This document shows, piece after piece, positions 43,204-53,620 of a DNA stretch of 64,000 nucleotides. The first letter of the stretch is position 1. Every line of letters starts with the position of its first letter. Position numbers and translations under genes: made by a program. The notes below the pieces were generated by a model that was not told the DNA's origin, did not search any database, and was given only the letters and a program-made list of their open reading frames with translations. Source of the DNA: Theocolax elegans (lineage: Eukaryota; Arthropoda; Insecta; Hymenoptera; Cerocephalidae); assembly GCA_026168455.1 (NCBI GenBank), contig CM047425.1, positions 43,792,711-43,856,710 of the forward strand. Direction: 5' to 3'.

Positions 43204-44394
43204 ATGGCAACATCGCGCGGCTGCTATGTTTGTGGCGGGAGACTTACCAGGAAGGATTACACGGAGGTTTGTCCACAGTGTAACAAAATCACGCACGCGC
43301 ACTGTTTTGACGTCGCGCTGGGCACCTCCGAGCGCCGCTGTTGCGCGTTGGCTCAGGCCAAAGCGCTAGTCGCGGCATCAACTGATGCGAGGGCGCCACC
43401 GCCTGGGTTGCCGCGACAATCGTTGGAGACCTGCGCTACCGAGCTGGCGGCCACGCCCACTCCGTCTCCCTCCAGCGTCAAGCGTACAGCCTCGCCCCCG
43501 TCGCCATCATCGTCGCAGGTTGCTAAGCAACCTCGCGGCGCCACGCCCAGCGAGAGTTGCTCCGGCCTACCCGAGCGGACGATCGGGGCCGGCGATATGG
43601 CGGCTCTGTTCGCCGAATTCGCGAGCCGTCTAGAAAGTAAGCTTGACAGTACGGTGTCGCGCATTGAGTCCTCGATGCAGGGACTGGCCGGTGAGATTCG
43701 CGAGTTGGGAACGCGGGTTTCCATGATCGAGTCGTCGACAGAGGAGAAATTAAACGGCGTATCGGGCCGCCTGGATGTCCTTGAGGCCGCGAACGAGGAA
43801 ATTCGTGACCAGATCAGCGGTTTGCGTAGTTCGAGTCTGGGGACTACCGCGCCTCATATTTTTGACGCGTGCGAAACACTTGTCCGCGGTATTCCGTCAA
43901 ACATTGCTATTTCGGAGGGGGAAGCTCTGCAGAAAACTTTCGGAGCGCTTAAACTTCCCAGGGTTTCTTCCCAAATAATTGAAACTCGTCCCTGGCTTGT
44001 TCGGGACAGACTTAGTGAGATTAATTCGGACTCGGCTTCTTCGACCTCTGCCGCCAATAGTAATCTCAAGAATGGAATCGTCGTCCGATTTTCATCGCCC
44101 TCCACTAGAGACCTTATTCTCGAGAGAGCGCGTCTTCTAAAGGGAGTCACGGCGGATTCCCTTTTTGGTACGGGTGGATCAGGGGCGATTTATCTGCGTG
44201 CGTTATGGCCCAAACAGATCTTTGATCTTTTTTCTAAAGCGCTTCGCCGCTCCACAGAGTTAGGCTTCGCGAGGCCTCTAATAAAGAACTTTACGGTCTT
44301 TATGCGTATCACCAAGGGAGGGCAGCTCTTCCCGATTCACTCAGAGGCAGACATTGCTAAGATATCGTCTCAGAATCCTCCCTCTCCGAAATAG
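43204..44394 (+). CDS. Non-LTR ORF1 protein: PHD/RING-like zinc finger plus coiled coil, 396 aa
   Basis: Presumed RNA-binding/chaperone partner of the ORF2 enzyme in the element's ribonucleoprotein. The N-terminus holds a cysteine/histidine cluster C7-x2-C10-x12-C23-x2-C26-x4-H31-x2-C34-x11-C46, a PHD- or RING-like arrangement seen in ORF1 of CR1-group elements. A low-complexity Pro/Ser/Thr linker (55-125) follows. Residues about 137-215 show heptads of a coiled coil (FASRLESKLDSTVSRIESSM). The C-terminal ~150 residues (TLVRGIPSNIAISEGEALQK to the end) resemble the nucleic-acid-binding tail of such proteins. It ends with UAG at 44392 and ORF2 continues in the same frame. Confidence 0.85.
   Translation: MATSRGCYVCGGRLTRKDYTEVCPQCNKITHAHCFDVALGTSERRCCALAQAKALVAASTDARAPPPGLPRQSLETCATELAATPTPSPSSVKRTASPPSPSSSQVAKQPRGATPSESCSGLPERTIGAGDMAALFAEFASRLESKLDSTVSRIESSMQGLAGEIRELGTRVSMIESSTEEKLNGVSGRLDVLEAANEEIRDQISGLRSSSLGTTAPHIFDACETLVRGIPSNIAISEGEALQKTFGALKLPRVSSQIIETRPWLVRDRLSEINSDSASSTSAANSNLKNGIVVRFSSPSTRDLILERARLLKGVTADSLFGTGGSGAIYLRALWPKQIFDLFSKALRRSTELGFARPLIKNFTVFMRITKGGQLFPIHSEADIAKISSQNPPSPK
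44392..44394 (+). other. Single in-frame UAG between ORF1 and ORF2
   Basis: Context AAA-TAG-GAT-TTG. ORF1 and ORF2 share one reading frame with no other stop. The first ORF2 Met codon is residue 57 (near 44566), after the endonuclease Asn and Glu motifs. Read-through or reinitiation would therefore be needed for a full ORF2. Confidence 0.85.
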
Positions 44395-47300
44395 GATTTG
44401 TCTGGCCAGGCATCATCTTCAACTAACTCTTCATTCTCCATCTTTCATGCAAATATTAACAGACTAAAAACCCATTTTTCATCCATAGAATCATTAGTTT
44501 TACCTTCAAATCACGATATCATCGCTCTTTCTGAAACTTTCCTCACTGAATATGACTCCTCAGACATGCTGGGCCTTCCGAACTATACTCTACATAGGTT
44601 AGATCGTGTTGGTAAGGAGGGGGGAGGTGTCGCGGCCTACTTCAAGAGTAATCTTGAGGTTAGGCTCGTAGCTCACTCTAACCCTGTCTTTTCCAATTCC
44701 ACGGAGTATATGATTTTTCAAGTACGCAGTCAGAGTAGCTCATTACTTTTTTGTATAGTTTACAGGAGACCCTCAGCGACCTATCCTTCGAATTTCTTTG
44801 ATTCAGTAGCGCATTTCTTACACACCTGTGATCAGGTTGTCATTACCGGGGATTTCAACATTAATATGTGCAGGAAAGATGGGTCGTCAACCATGTTGGA
44901 GTCATATCTCGATTCATTAAACCTTTCCCTTGTCAAATCCGATCCTACCCATCATACCCTTACCTCAACTACCTCATCTCACACATGGCTTGATTTGTTT
45001 ATCGTACGCAATCCTCCGCCTCTTTTCAATTACTTTAAGTCTCCGGTGCCCTTTGCGGCAGGCCATGACTTCATTGTCCTAGAACTCAAATTTCCTAAAC
45101 CACTTCCGGTTGTAAGGAGGATATGGTCCCGCAATATTACCCGGATCGACTTGACGGAGGCTGCTGCGATATTCTCGGCTGCTTTCAATCATGCTTCATC
45201 AATTCCTATCATGTCTACTGCCTCATCTTCCCCATCTTCACCTATCACGTCTTCCTTATCTGCATCCATCACGTCACCAAATTCGCCTGGCCACACTATC
45301 TCTTCCTCGTTTCACTCCGTTCTTTCGTCTTCACCTTCTCCTACTCCTTCCAGCAACCTTCTTTCCAGCCTTGTATCATCTATTTTACACACCTTTGATT
45401 CCCTTGCACCAGCAAGACTCATCACTATCAGAGACTCCACCAAACCTTGGATCACATCATCTATAAGACATTCTATTAAAACTCGAAATCTGGCTTTTAA
45501 GAGGTATTTGTCCACGGGCCTGAGCTCGGACTACCAGACCTATAAAGATCTTCGGAGGCTAGCTAAAAACTCCATAGACTCTTGTAAATTCTCTTATTTC
45601 AGCAGCAAAATCAACGCGGCTTCCGATGCTGCAGGTCTGTGGAAGGAGCTCAGGAACATGGGCCTTGCGACTAAACCATCTAGGTCACCTCTTACCATGT
45701 TTTCATTAGATCAGCTAAACACGCACTATGCATCCATCTCTCATTCATCTACTCGCTTTAATCTTGCTCATTTTCAATCGCTTATCTCATCCTCTAATGT
45801 CCTGCCTCCCTCTTACCCTTCCATTTCCTTTCATTTTGTTCCTATCACTCCTTTCAAGATCCTGTCAATCATCTCCAGAGCTTCATCTAAAGCCATAGGC
45901 TCTGATGGAGTCTCAGTCTCTATGCTGAAATGCTTAGCTCCTCAAATTGCACCCCACCTTGCCGAATTATTTAACTCCTCTCTATCAACCGGATCCTTTC
46001 CAGAGCCTTGGAAGAAATCTCTCCTTTTTCCATTGGCTAAGTCGAGCAGGATGAACTCGCCGTCTGATACTAGGCCCATCGCTAAGCTCTGTGAAATCTC
46101 CAAGATTCTTGAGAAAATTGTACACGAGCAACTAGTGGAATACTTAAATAATAATGATTTGCTCATGGAGAGACAAGCGGGCTTTCGGCGGGGGCACAGT
46201 ACCCAGACGGCCCTAATTGGCGTACTCGATGATGTTAGGAGAGCGATTGATAAGCGCATGATCACCATCCTCATCCTGTTCGACTTCTCTAAAGCGTTTG
46301 ACTCGGTTCCTCACGATATCTTATTGCGCAAGCTGCGATCTCTGGGCTGTTCGGACACGGTCATGTCCTGGTTTTTCCACTACCTCGTGGGTCGCTCCCA
46401 GGCGGTGGTGGATGAACTAGGCTCTAGTTCGGCCTGGCTTGACACATCTAGGGGGGTACCTCAGGGAAGTGTCCTTGGCCCACTTCTTTTCTCCATTTTT
46501 ATAAATGACCTTCCGAGGGTTTTGAAGCACTCAAATCACATGGTTTTCGCGGATGACACCCAAATCTATCACTCTTTCCCTCCTGCAGATCTTGCCCTGG
46601 GTATCCAGAGAATCTCAGAAGACGCAAATGCTGTTGAAAACTGGGCGAGATCTAACGGATTAAGTCTGAATGTAAGCAAAACGAAAGTGTTGATAATGGG
46701 TAGTCAGGCTTTCATCTCGCGCATTGATTTAGATTCGGCCCCTAAAATCAAAATCGGTGACAATTCTCTCGACTATGCTTTAGAGGTCAAATCACTGGGC
46801 GTTTGGATTACCCCCACCCTGGATTGGTCTCGCCAGGTTGCGTCGATTTCGCAGCGGGTTCATGGAGTCTTGCACTCTCTGAGATTCCTCAAACGTGCTC
46901 TCTCGCGTCAAAATAGGAAACATCTGGTTGAGTCGCTTGTTTTCCCACACTTTGACTACGCTTGTGCGGTCTTTCACGATCTTGACGCCACTAGAAATTT
47001 AAAACTCCAACGCTTATTGAACGCTTGCGTTCGCTTTGTGTGGGGAAACATACCCTGGAGAGAGCACGTAACGCCCTACCGCCTCAAGCTTGGTTGGTTA
47101 TCGGTCGAGCTCAGAAGATCCCTCTTCATCGGCTGTAGTGCCTACAATATCATTTCCCATAGTTCCCCATCTTATATTGCTAGTCATTTTTCCCTTCGCG
47201 ATTCTTCCTTTTCCTCCCGAACTTCCTCTCGTCACCCACCCCTTTCCCTATTTTACCTTCCTCCTAGAACCGAAGCCTTCAATAACTCCTATGTAATTAC

Positions 47301-47466
47301 AGCCTCTCGCCTTATTAACAGTCTTCCCTTTACTAACTTCGATCCACTCCTCTTCCCTTCCTTTAAATCCTCACTGGCACTACATCTCTCTGAGCTGGAT
47401 CGTCGGGCTTGGGAATCGAGAGTGGTTGATGAGGGTTTGGAGTGCCCTCCCTTGCCAGATCTTTAG
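44395..47466 (+). CDS. Non-LTR ORF2: endonuclease-reverse transcriptase, about 1022 aa
   Basis: Nicks target DNA and reverse transcribes the element RNA. Residues are counted from 44398. Endonuclease: FHANINRLKTHF, LSETFL (Glu46), VYRRPSA, GDFNINM. The usual S-D-H triad end is AGHDFIVLEL, that is A-G-H, a variant I believe occurs in this lineage. Reverse transcriptase: GFRRGHSTQTAL, FDFSKAFDSVPHDILL (Asp629), GVPQGSVLGPLLFSIFINDL, FADDTQIYHSF (FADD 717-720), then the thumb and a C-terminal region without RNase H. The FADDTQIY form is typical of the CR1/L2/Kiri group. No ATG lies at the beginning. Length is normal for the group. Confidence 0.93.
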   Translation, partial: DLSGQASSSTNSSFSIFHANINRLKTHFSSIESLVLPSNHDIIALSETFLTEYDSSDMLGLPNYTLHRLDRVGKEGGGVAAYFKSNLEVRLVAHSNPVFSNSTEYMIFQVRSQSSSLLFCIVYRRPSATYPSNFFDSVAHFLHTCDQVVITGDFNINMCRKDGSSTMLESYLDSLNLSLVKSDPTHHTLTSTTSSHTWLDLFIVRNPPPLFNYFKSPVPFAAGHDFIVLELKFPKPLPVVRRIWSRNITRIDLTEAAAIFSAAFNHASSIPIMSTASSSPSSPITSSLSASITSPNSPGHTISSSFHSVLSSSPSPTPSSNLLSSLVSSILHTFDSLAPARLITIRDSTKPWITSSIRHSIKTRNLAFKRYLSTGLSSDYQTYKDLRRLAKNSIDSCKFSYFSSKINAASDAAGLWKELRNMGLATKPSRSPLTMFSLDQLNTHYASISHSSTRFNLAHFQSLISSSNVLPPSYPSISFHFVPITPFKILSIISRASSKAIGSDGVSVSMLKCLAPQIAPHLAELFNSSLSTGSFPEPWKKSLLFPLAKSSRMNSPSDTRPIAKLCEISKILEKIVHEQLVEYLNNNDLLMERQAGFRRGHSTQTALIGVLDDVRRAIDKRMITILILFDFSKAFDSVPHDILLRKLRSLGCSDTVMSWFFHYLVGRSQAVVDELGSSSAWLDTSRGVPQGSVLGPLLFSIFINDLPRVLKHSNHMVFADDTQIYHSFPPADLALGIQRISEDANAVENWARSNGLSLNVSKTKVLIMGSQAFISRIDLDSAPKIKIGDNSLDYALEVKSLGVWITPTLDWSRQVASISQRVHGVLHSLRFLKRALSRQNRKHLVESLVFPHFDYACAVFHDLDATRNLKLQRLLNACVRFVWGNIPWREHVTPYRLKLGWLSVELRRSLFIGCSAYNIISHSSPSYIASHFSLRDSSFSSRTSSRHPPLSLFYLPPRTEAFNNSYVITASRLINSLPFTNFDPLLFPSFKSSLALHLSELDRRAWESRVVDEGLECPPLPDL

Positions 47467-48115
<649 letters not shown>

Positions 48116-48289
48116 ATTTATCTCGTTGCGGTGTAGGATGAGTTGTCCGGTCGACTTTGTGTGCGCCAACATTGCGTGGCTGCAGGTCGGATTCCTATAC
48201 CGAAACTCACACCGCGAATGCAGGATCGGCCCACACTTAAAATGCACACACGCACATAACGATTTATCAGGCACAGATTAAGCTAAACA

Positions 48290-48461
48290 CGGAAGCCGGG
48301 AACAACACTTGTCGCGTGTCAAGGCGTTTATATCTTTTTTCATGTCTCCTGTATTCCAGTGCGCGCGCGAAGCCGATTTCGTCCGTATAGCCGAATCTCT
48401 CGGTTCGCTCGTGTTGCTCGAATTCGTCAACTAATAAATTAAACAATACCTTACCGTAACA
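48290..48461 (-). repeat. Minus-strand 3' LTR start of the gypsy remnant
   Basis: On the minus strand the LTR begins TGTTACGGTAAGGTATTG at 48461, preceded by a purine-rich CTGCAATGGAGG. Similarity to 50721-50880 runs to about 48299; the downstream remainder is lost. Confidence 0.6.
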
Positions 48462-48711
48462 CCTCCATTGCAGGTCCCACATAACTGTGATTTGTGGTGT
48501 GATGAAAGTGGTTACACAGACACAAAAAAAAACAGGCCCAAAATCCGGACATAAACTGCAGGCGTGGTACGGAGACCTCCTTTAACTTGGCTTGGACTTT
48601 TCTCTCAATCGGCATAAAAACTATTGGATAATTTGCCTAAAACTATCTAACACTTCTATTACATAAATTCAATAAATAATAATAAAAGTGATAGATGCAT
48701 GGAAAAAAAAA

Positions 48712-48792
48712 TTTGGGTAACAGGATTTGAACCCGAGACCCCTTGGTTACTGCAAAATGTATACGCCTTAGTGCTCACGGCTACCGTGACTA
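48712..48792 (-). other. tRNA-like sequence 1 (pseudogene or SINE head)
   Basis: Minus strand: GTCACGGTAGCCGTGAGCAC at its start, AAGGCG in the D-arm region, GGTTCAAATCC as a B box (about 48722-48733), then GTTACCC and a T9 run. It resembles a Ser/Leu-type tRNA, but the acceptor ends do not pair, so it is not a functional tRNA gene. Confidence 0.45.
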
Positions 48793-48944
48793 GTACTCTT
48801 ATCTATATCGGAACTTATATTTAAGGTGTGCCCCCTGGCGGGAGCTTGAAACTATAGGGTAATAAATCAAGATAGTTCATTATTTAATTTTTTGATTTAG
48901 TTATCTATAATTAACATAAATTAATAATTTTATTTTACGAAAAA

Positions 48945-49030
48945 AAATTTTGGGAGTAAGGTGTTTGAACCCTCGACGTTCGGGTTCTCGTTACCCCTCC
49001 AACGCTAGTCGAATTCATACTCCCCGCCGG
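48945..49030 (-). other. tRNA-like sequence 2
   Basis: Minus strand: acceptor-like GGGAGTA pairs with TACTCCC, with GGGTTCAAACACC as a B-box-like T arm and a T8 run right after. Arms inside are imperfect and the anticodon cannot be assigned. Same orientation and neighbouring T run as the first tRNA-like sequence 150 bp away. Confidence 0.45.
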
Positions 49031-49349
49031 AGTAGGAACCAATCGAAGCGCGGACCGGAACAACTTCATTTTTTTCGCATTTTCGATTTCACGGATAATT
49101 TACGGCAAATTCACGGCAAATTTTAAGCCTATCCCCAGTTTCCTAACTTGTTTCACTGCGGAGATATGAGTGTACACTGCTAACTTGATACAAAGTTGGC
49201 AACACACACGTTTTTTTAAAAACCACGTCCGCGGTAAATTTGTTTCTTTCACGAATAATTTACGGCAAATCTACGGCAAATTATCCAATAGTTTTTATGC
49301 CGATTGAGAGAAAAGTCCAAGCCAAGTTAAAGGAGGTGATACGGAGGAA

Positions 49350-49560
49350 TAGTTGTATGAAATATTCCTCGTTCCACGAGATAATCATCTACAAGCTCGT
49401 TCTTGAACTCAGTGCCGTTGTCCGATAAAAATACTTCCAGAGTACCAAAACGCGTGACGTCTCGTTCATGTAAGTGTTTCACGATCGCCTTAGCGTTAGC
49501 TTTCCGGATCGTCACTGCTTCAATCGAGCGCGTGAGTAAGTCCTGGAAGACCAAAATGTA
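49350..49560 (-). pseudogene. Gypsy integrase core fragment
   Basis: The minus frame contains FQDLLTRSIEAVTIRKANAK, LSDNGTEFKNELVDDYL and TTIPPYH. This aligns with the integrase core of the intact gypsy (VFQDLFTRWIEAIPIRKANA; HSDNGTEFKNKLVDEYL) with many replacements. The second catalytic Asp is present; the third (Glu) lies beyond the break. Confidence 0.85.
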
Positions 49561-49699
49561 CTCAAATGTGTAGATCGGGGAAGTGGTTCTCCTGCTACTA
49601 TTTGCTATGGTTTTTTAACCACTCGTCTCCCCATCAAACCCATGGGAGGACGTTGCTCGACTTTGCACTGTTGGCACACATGACATTTATGTACATACT

Positions 49700-49920
49700 C
49701 ACCAACTTTGGCATAGTAACGTGGTCTTTTCTCGACTTAGATGGCCAGCTACCGGATCATCATGACATTCTCGGAGGATGGCCTGTCTGTGCCCTTCAGG
49801 TACAATCAACTTCCAAGCGCCTTGATCTTCCATGGCGTCATCCAATTCGGTATCCACCCGATACGAATACAGGTTACCACCTTGAATCTTCCAATCAGGA
49901 AATTCACTCGGCCTTAATAT
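49700..49920 (-). pseudogene. Gypsy integrase zinc-module fragment
   Basis: The minus frame PSEFPDWKIQGGNLYSYRVD...AWKLIVPEGHRQAILRECHD...AGHLSREKT matches residues ~697-760 of the intact Pol, including H-x(6)-H of the HHCC module. It is followed by frameshifts; 49560-49700 is a decayed link to the core fragment. Confidence 0.85.
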
Positions 49921-49929
49921 ATAAAAATT

Positions 49930-50720
49930 AGTTAAAGAATAATATTTTTGAAAAAAAATTTTACAAACAAATCGAGAGGAAAAATTGACTTTGTTAAACG
50001 CAGAATAATTTAATTTATTACAAAACAATTAAACATACCATGTTAAACATAGACAGAAATTTTACGAATTGTCAATAAATTAAATTAACAAACAAGAAAA
50101 AGAAATTTAAAAAAACATAAATAAATAATTAAATAAGTAGATAAATAAATATAAATATATTGCTAACCAACCATATATATATGCTGCTGTAACATCTTAC
50201 AATCGCAATATTACAAAAAAGAAATAATAATACAATTTTTATTGTAACGTGAGAGCCGGTTTGCGTTGTCAAAAATATTAATTTAACATGCAACATTAAA
50301 AGAAAATTCTACCCTTGCACAGGTGTTGCAATTTTTATTAAGCCGAAAAATTAAATAATGCCGATTTTCCGACTTACCTACTCGAAATTAGGAACTCGAT
50401 ATGAAAATTACGGACCTCAAAGCAAATTGTTCTTTATTTCAATTTTAAAATTCAAATTTACTATTATTTACGTGTAACTAATTTAAGAATTATCTCTACC
50501 CACCTCGGATTTCTTTGCTCGAAGCTAAACAATAGCAAAAGAAAATCCGGTCAAAACTTATAAATTATTATCCAAACACAATAATATTAAGGTTAGAATC
50601 AACCGTAAATAGATTAATTTAAGTGTCGGTAATAATAAGTATACTAATTAACGTAATTGATACACACAAAAAATCACACGCAAAATCCTCACGAACTTAA
50701 AAAAACTGTTAAAATTAAAA
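49930..50720. other. AT-rich internal remainder of the gypsy remnant
   Basis: Where gag, protease and RT would be, only AT-rich non-coding sequence remains, presumably leader plus deletion scar. Confidence 0.4.
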
Positions 50721-50880
50721 AGAACAGCTGTCGCGTGACAAGGCGGTTATTTCTTTTTTCACGTCTCCTATATTCGGGTGTGGCGCGAATCACTCATGAC
50801 TGAAGCCGATTTTGCCTGTGTATCCACGAATCTCTCCGTTCAGAGCCGATGCGAACATTACGATACTGTGCTCGACAGCG
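50721..50880 (-). repeat. Minus-strand 5' LTR part of the gypsy remnant
   Basis: Diverged copy of 48299-48420 (GTCGCGTGACAAGGCGGTTA and others). Its outer end is cut by, or merges with, the R1-clade element that begins near 50885. Confidence 0.6.
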
Positions 50881-51046
50881 CCGAAAATTATAATGGCAGT
50901 TGCGCGTAAGGATGGAATGTGCCAAACGTCGCCCATCCTTCGCGCTGAATAGCATCAAAGGAGGCTGGTAGAGAGGGAAAGACCCTCACAACCCCAGCAT
51001 TCTCCGGAGAAAAGGAATAAGGGGTCGAAGCAGCCCAGTAACAAAA

Positions 51047-51894
51047 ATGCACCAACATATAGATGGTTCGACATCCATTCCTGAGACTGGTGGAAACCAG
51101 TCGAAGGTCCCTGACTGGGCTACGGTAGTGCGCAAGGACAAAAAGGAAGAGGTTCAGCGGAATATGCAGCTGAAGCAGGCCAAGGATGTCGGAGGGCCGC
51201 TTAAGGTGTTCACAAAACATAAAGCGGTCATGGAACCAGCTCGTCCCGACGCCATTAAGATCAATGTATCAGGAGAGCGAGCTTACGCCGACATCCTTCG
51301 ACAATACGTGCCGCACCAAACCTCAAGCCGCTGGGAGAAAGACTCTCCCGTATCCGGCGTACCAGAGGAGAAGATCTGCTCATTGAGCTTGGAAGACCTG
51401 GCGTAGGAACTCCAGATCTCGAGGCAGCGGTCTCATTCACATTACGTGGGTTAACAGAGGTCCAGATGCTGACCCACAAAGAGTCCATTACTGTAAAGGA
51501 CATGGACGAAGCCACGACGGCGGAGGAAGTGGCAGAGGCAATCTCTGCGGTGATCGGGCCAAAAATGGTACATTCTGGGAATATAAAGCTTAGAAGGTCA
51601 TATGGAGGCACTCAGATGATCAGTGTCCTTCTTCCCACATCAGCAGCAAAAAAGCTGCTACAGAATGGGAAGCTTCGGATAGGCTGGGTCAACTGCAGGG
51701 TTCGGCTCCGCGAGCCGATCTCGCGTTGTTACCGATGGCACGAGGTCGGTCACTTCGCAAAGGCTTGCAAAAGCGCAGTCGACCGATCATGGCAGTGTTT
51801 CCGGTGCGGCCAAGAGCGCCACAAAGCAGTGGATTGCGCGGCGGATAAGAACATAGCCGCGCCTAGGATTGAAGCATCTGTCAGAAATGGTTAA
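51047..51894 (+). pseudogene. R1-clade Gag (ORF1) with CCHC knuckles, broken
   Basis: Two frames, 51047-51406 and 51466-51894, are separated by a frameshift and stop. The second contains VKDMDEATTAEEVAEAI (the usual R1-clade gag block) and two zinc knuckles: CYRWHEVGHFAKAC, whose second Cys is Trp, and an intact-spacing CFRCGQERHKAVDC. The protein binds element RNA in family members. The Cys-to-Trp change and frame break indicate decay. Confidence 0.85.
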
Positions 51895-52501
51895 GGTACT
51901 ACAATTTAATCTAAACCATTGTGCTGTGGCCCAGGATCTGCTGCCACAGTTGGTCAGAGAAGAGCAAGCCGATATTGTTATCGTCAGTGAGAAGTACAGG
52001 GATCCCACAGAATCGAATTGGGTGAAATATGCCACTGGCAGAGCGGACATTTGGGTATGTGGAAACCTGCATGTATCCGGAAAAATGGCCGCTCCTCTCC
52101 CAAATTTTACCTGGATGGAGGTGACGGGTATGCGAATATACAGTTGCTACCTTCAACCCAGTGACAACATCGACGACTTTTTGGGATCCCTTGATGCCAT
52201 CATCACCAGTGCGAGATCCTCTCGATCGCCAATAGTCATAGGAGGGGATATTAATGCTTGGGCGACAGAGTGGGGCAGTATGAAAACCAACACTCGTGAT
52301 CGTATACTCCTTGAGGACTTTACGATATTGGAGTTGGAGATTGCTAACACCGGAACGACTCCCACTTTTATCAAGGCGGCGGGGTCGTCTATAATAGATC
52401 TAACTTTCATCGAACCTAGATTGATAAAGGGAGGGTTTCTCTGGAAAGTTAGTGATCGTTACACGGGGAGCGACCATCAAGCATTCGTGTACCAGCTCTA
52501 A
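51869..52501 (+). pseudogene. R1-clade endonuclease domain
   Basis: The frame begins in the gag overlap. VLQFNLNHCAVAQDLL (catalytic Asn), IVSEKYRDP (Glu), GGDINAWATEWGS (Asp and Asn), IDLTFI and GSDHQAFVY (S-D-H) give all catalytic blocks of the apurinic-type endonuclease. It ends at a stop in the linker to the RT. As a domain it looks intact, but it is separated from a working RT. Confidence 0.88.
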
Positions 52502-52579
52502 ACGACGACTAACAGGACAGCAGGTCAGAACAAAAGTTTTCAATATAAGAGATGGGTACCGTCTACCTGCGACCGACAA

Positions 52580-53268
52580 ATGTTCCTTTGCTTAATAGCA
52601 GAAGTTGGTGACAAAGGAACACCGGAAAAACGTGCCGAGGAACTCACACGTGCTATAACAGCGGCTTGCAATGTCTCTATGGCCAGGAAATCCATCCCCC
52701 GTGGCCATCCACCTGTTTACTGGTGGAATAAGAAAATCGCAAAAATTCACCGTGAGTGTCTGCGGACTCGGCGACTCCGCAGAGAACTCGGAATGAGCCA
52801 CGGTACCAAGAACTCACCGCGGTCTACGAGAAAAAGCGGAAAGAGCTTAAAGCTGCAATTAAAGCGGCTAGACGCAAGTGTTGGCGCGAGTTTTGCAAGG
52901 AAGTGGACCGCGATCCCTGGGGTAAGCCGTACAAAATGGTGATGAATAAGATCAAACCCAGGGGCGCCTCAACGCCATCGTGTCCATATTTTCTTGATAG
53001 AGCGGTGCGCCACCTATTCTCACAACAACAGGAACGGGCAGTCGAGACAGGCCTAATGGGGACCGACAGTGCAGTCGCGCCGCCAGTCACTAGCATAACC
53101 AAATTGAAATTGGCTGCAAGGAGAATATCCATCCGTAAAACTCCAGGGCCGGATGGAATACCTGGTCTGGTCATCGAAACCGCTGCGCTAGATGTACCAC
53201 AAATTTTTGCGGACACATTCAGTGCTTGCTTTCAATTAGAATGCTTCCCAGCACGATGGAAGGTATAG
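52580..53268 (+). pseudogene. R1-clade RT N-terminal part, frameshifted
   Basis: 52580-52800 in one frame (PVYWWNKKIAKIHRECLRTR) and 52756-53268 in another (YEKKRKELKAAIKAARRKCW; RISIRKTPGPDGIPGLVIE) form the pre-RT linker and RT block 0/1. After LLPKGSQPLDKQNYR (near 53310) the palm with F-A-D-D is absent: the sequence joins directly to C-terminal material. Confidence 0.85.
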
Positions 53269-53399
53269 AGGTTGGTGCTTCTCCCAAAGGGAAGCCAACC
53301 ACTGGACAAACAGAACTATCGAACTGTGGCAGCAGAGATGGGATTCGGCAAGCGAAGGTCGGTGGACCCACCGCGTCATCCCAGATGTCGCCAAGTGGA

Positions 53400-53620
53400 C
53401 GAGTAGGAAACACAGATTCGTCACCTTCCACCTGACCCAGGCGCTTACCGGGCGTGGGTATTTTCGCAGTTACCTGCACCGCATCCATATATATGGGAGT
53501 GCTGAGTGCCCGACCTGCCCTGGTGGAGACGAAGACGTAGAGCACGTCATGTCCTGGTGTCCTCGATTTGCAGAAGAAAGGGGCGTTTTCCAAACCTTTT
53601 GGAAGGGCCTTTAACACCAG
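53400..53620 (+). pseudogene. R1-clade C-terminal zinc region
   Basis: In one plus frame: LTQALTGRGYFRSYLHRIHI, CPTCPGGDEDVEHVMSWCPR, RGVFQTFW. This is the R1-clade C-terminus with C-x2-C-x8-H-x4-C. It confirms that the deletion is internal and not a 3' truncation. Confidence 0.85.

Larger units (their letters stand above)
48575..49337. mobile_element. MITE with ~63-bp inverted ends and 9-bp duplication (Mutator-like?)
   Basis: The ends ACCTCCTTTAACTTGGCTTG and their complement extend over ~63 bp (48575-48637; 49275-49337). Flanks GGTACGGAG (48566-48574) and GATACGGAG (49338-49346) agree at 8 of 9 positions. A 9-bp duplication is typical of Mutator-like elements. Inside are two tRNA-like segments in the same orientation and a repeated ATAATTTACGGCAAAT. 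No transposase. Confidence 0.65.
48290..50880 (-). mobile_element. Internally deleted Ty3/gypsy remnant on the minus strand
   Basis: LTR-like sequence occurs at both ends (48290-48461 and about 50721-50880), sharing GTCGCGTG-CAAGGCG, TTTTTTCA-GTCTCCT and GAAGCCGATTT. Between them lie integrase fragments on the minus strand (50028-49350). Gag, protease and RT are missing. The family is related to the intact gypsy: its minus-strand LTR starts TGTTACGGTAAGG against TGTAACGGTAAGC. A MITE (48575-49337) is inserted in its 3' region. Confidence 0.75.
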
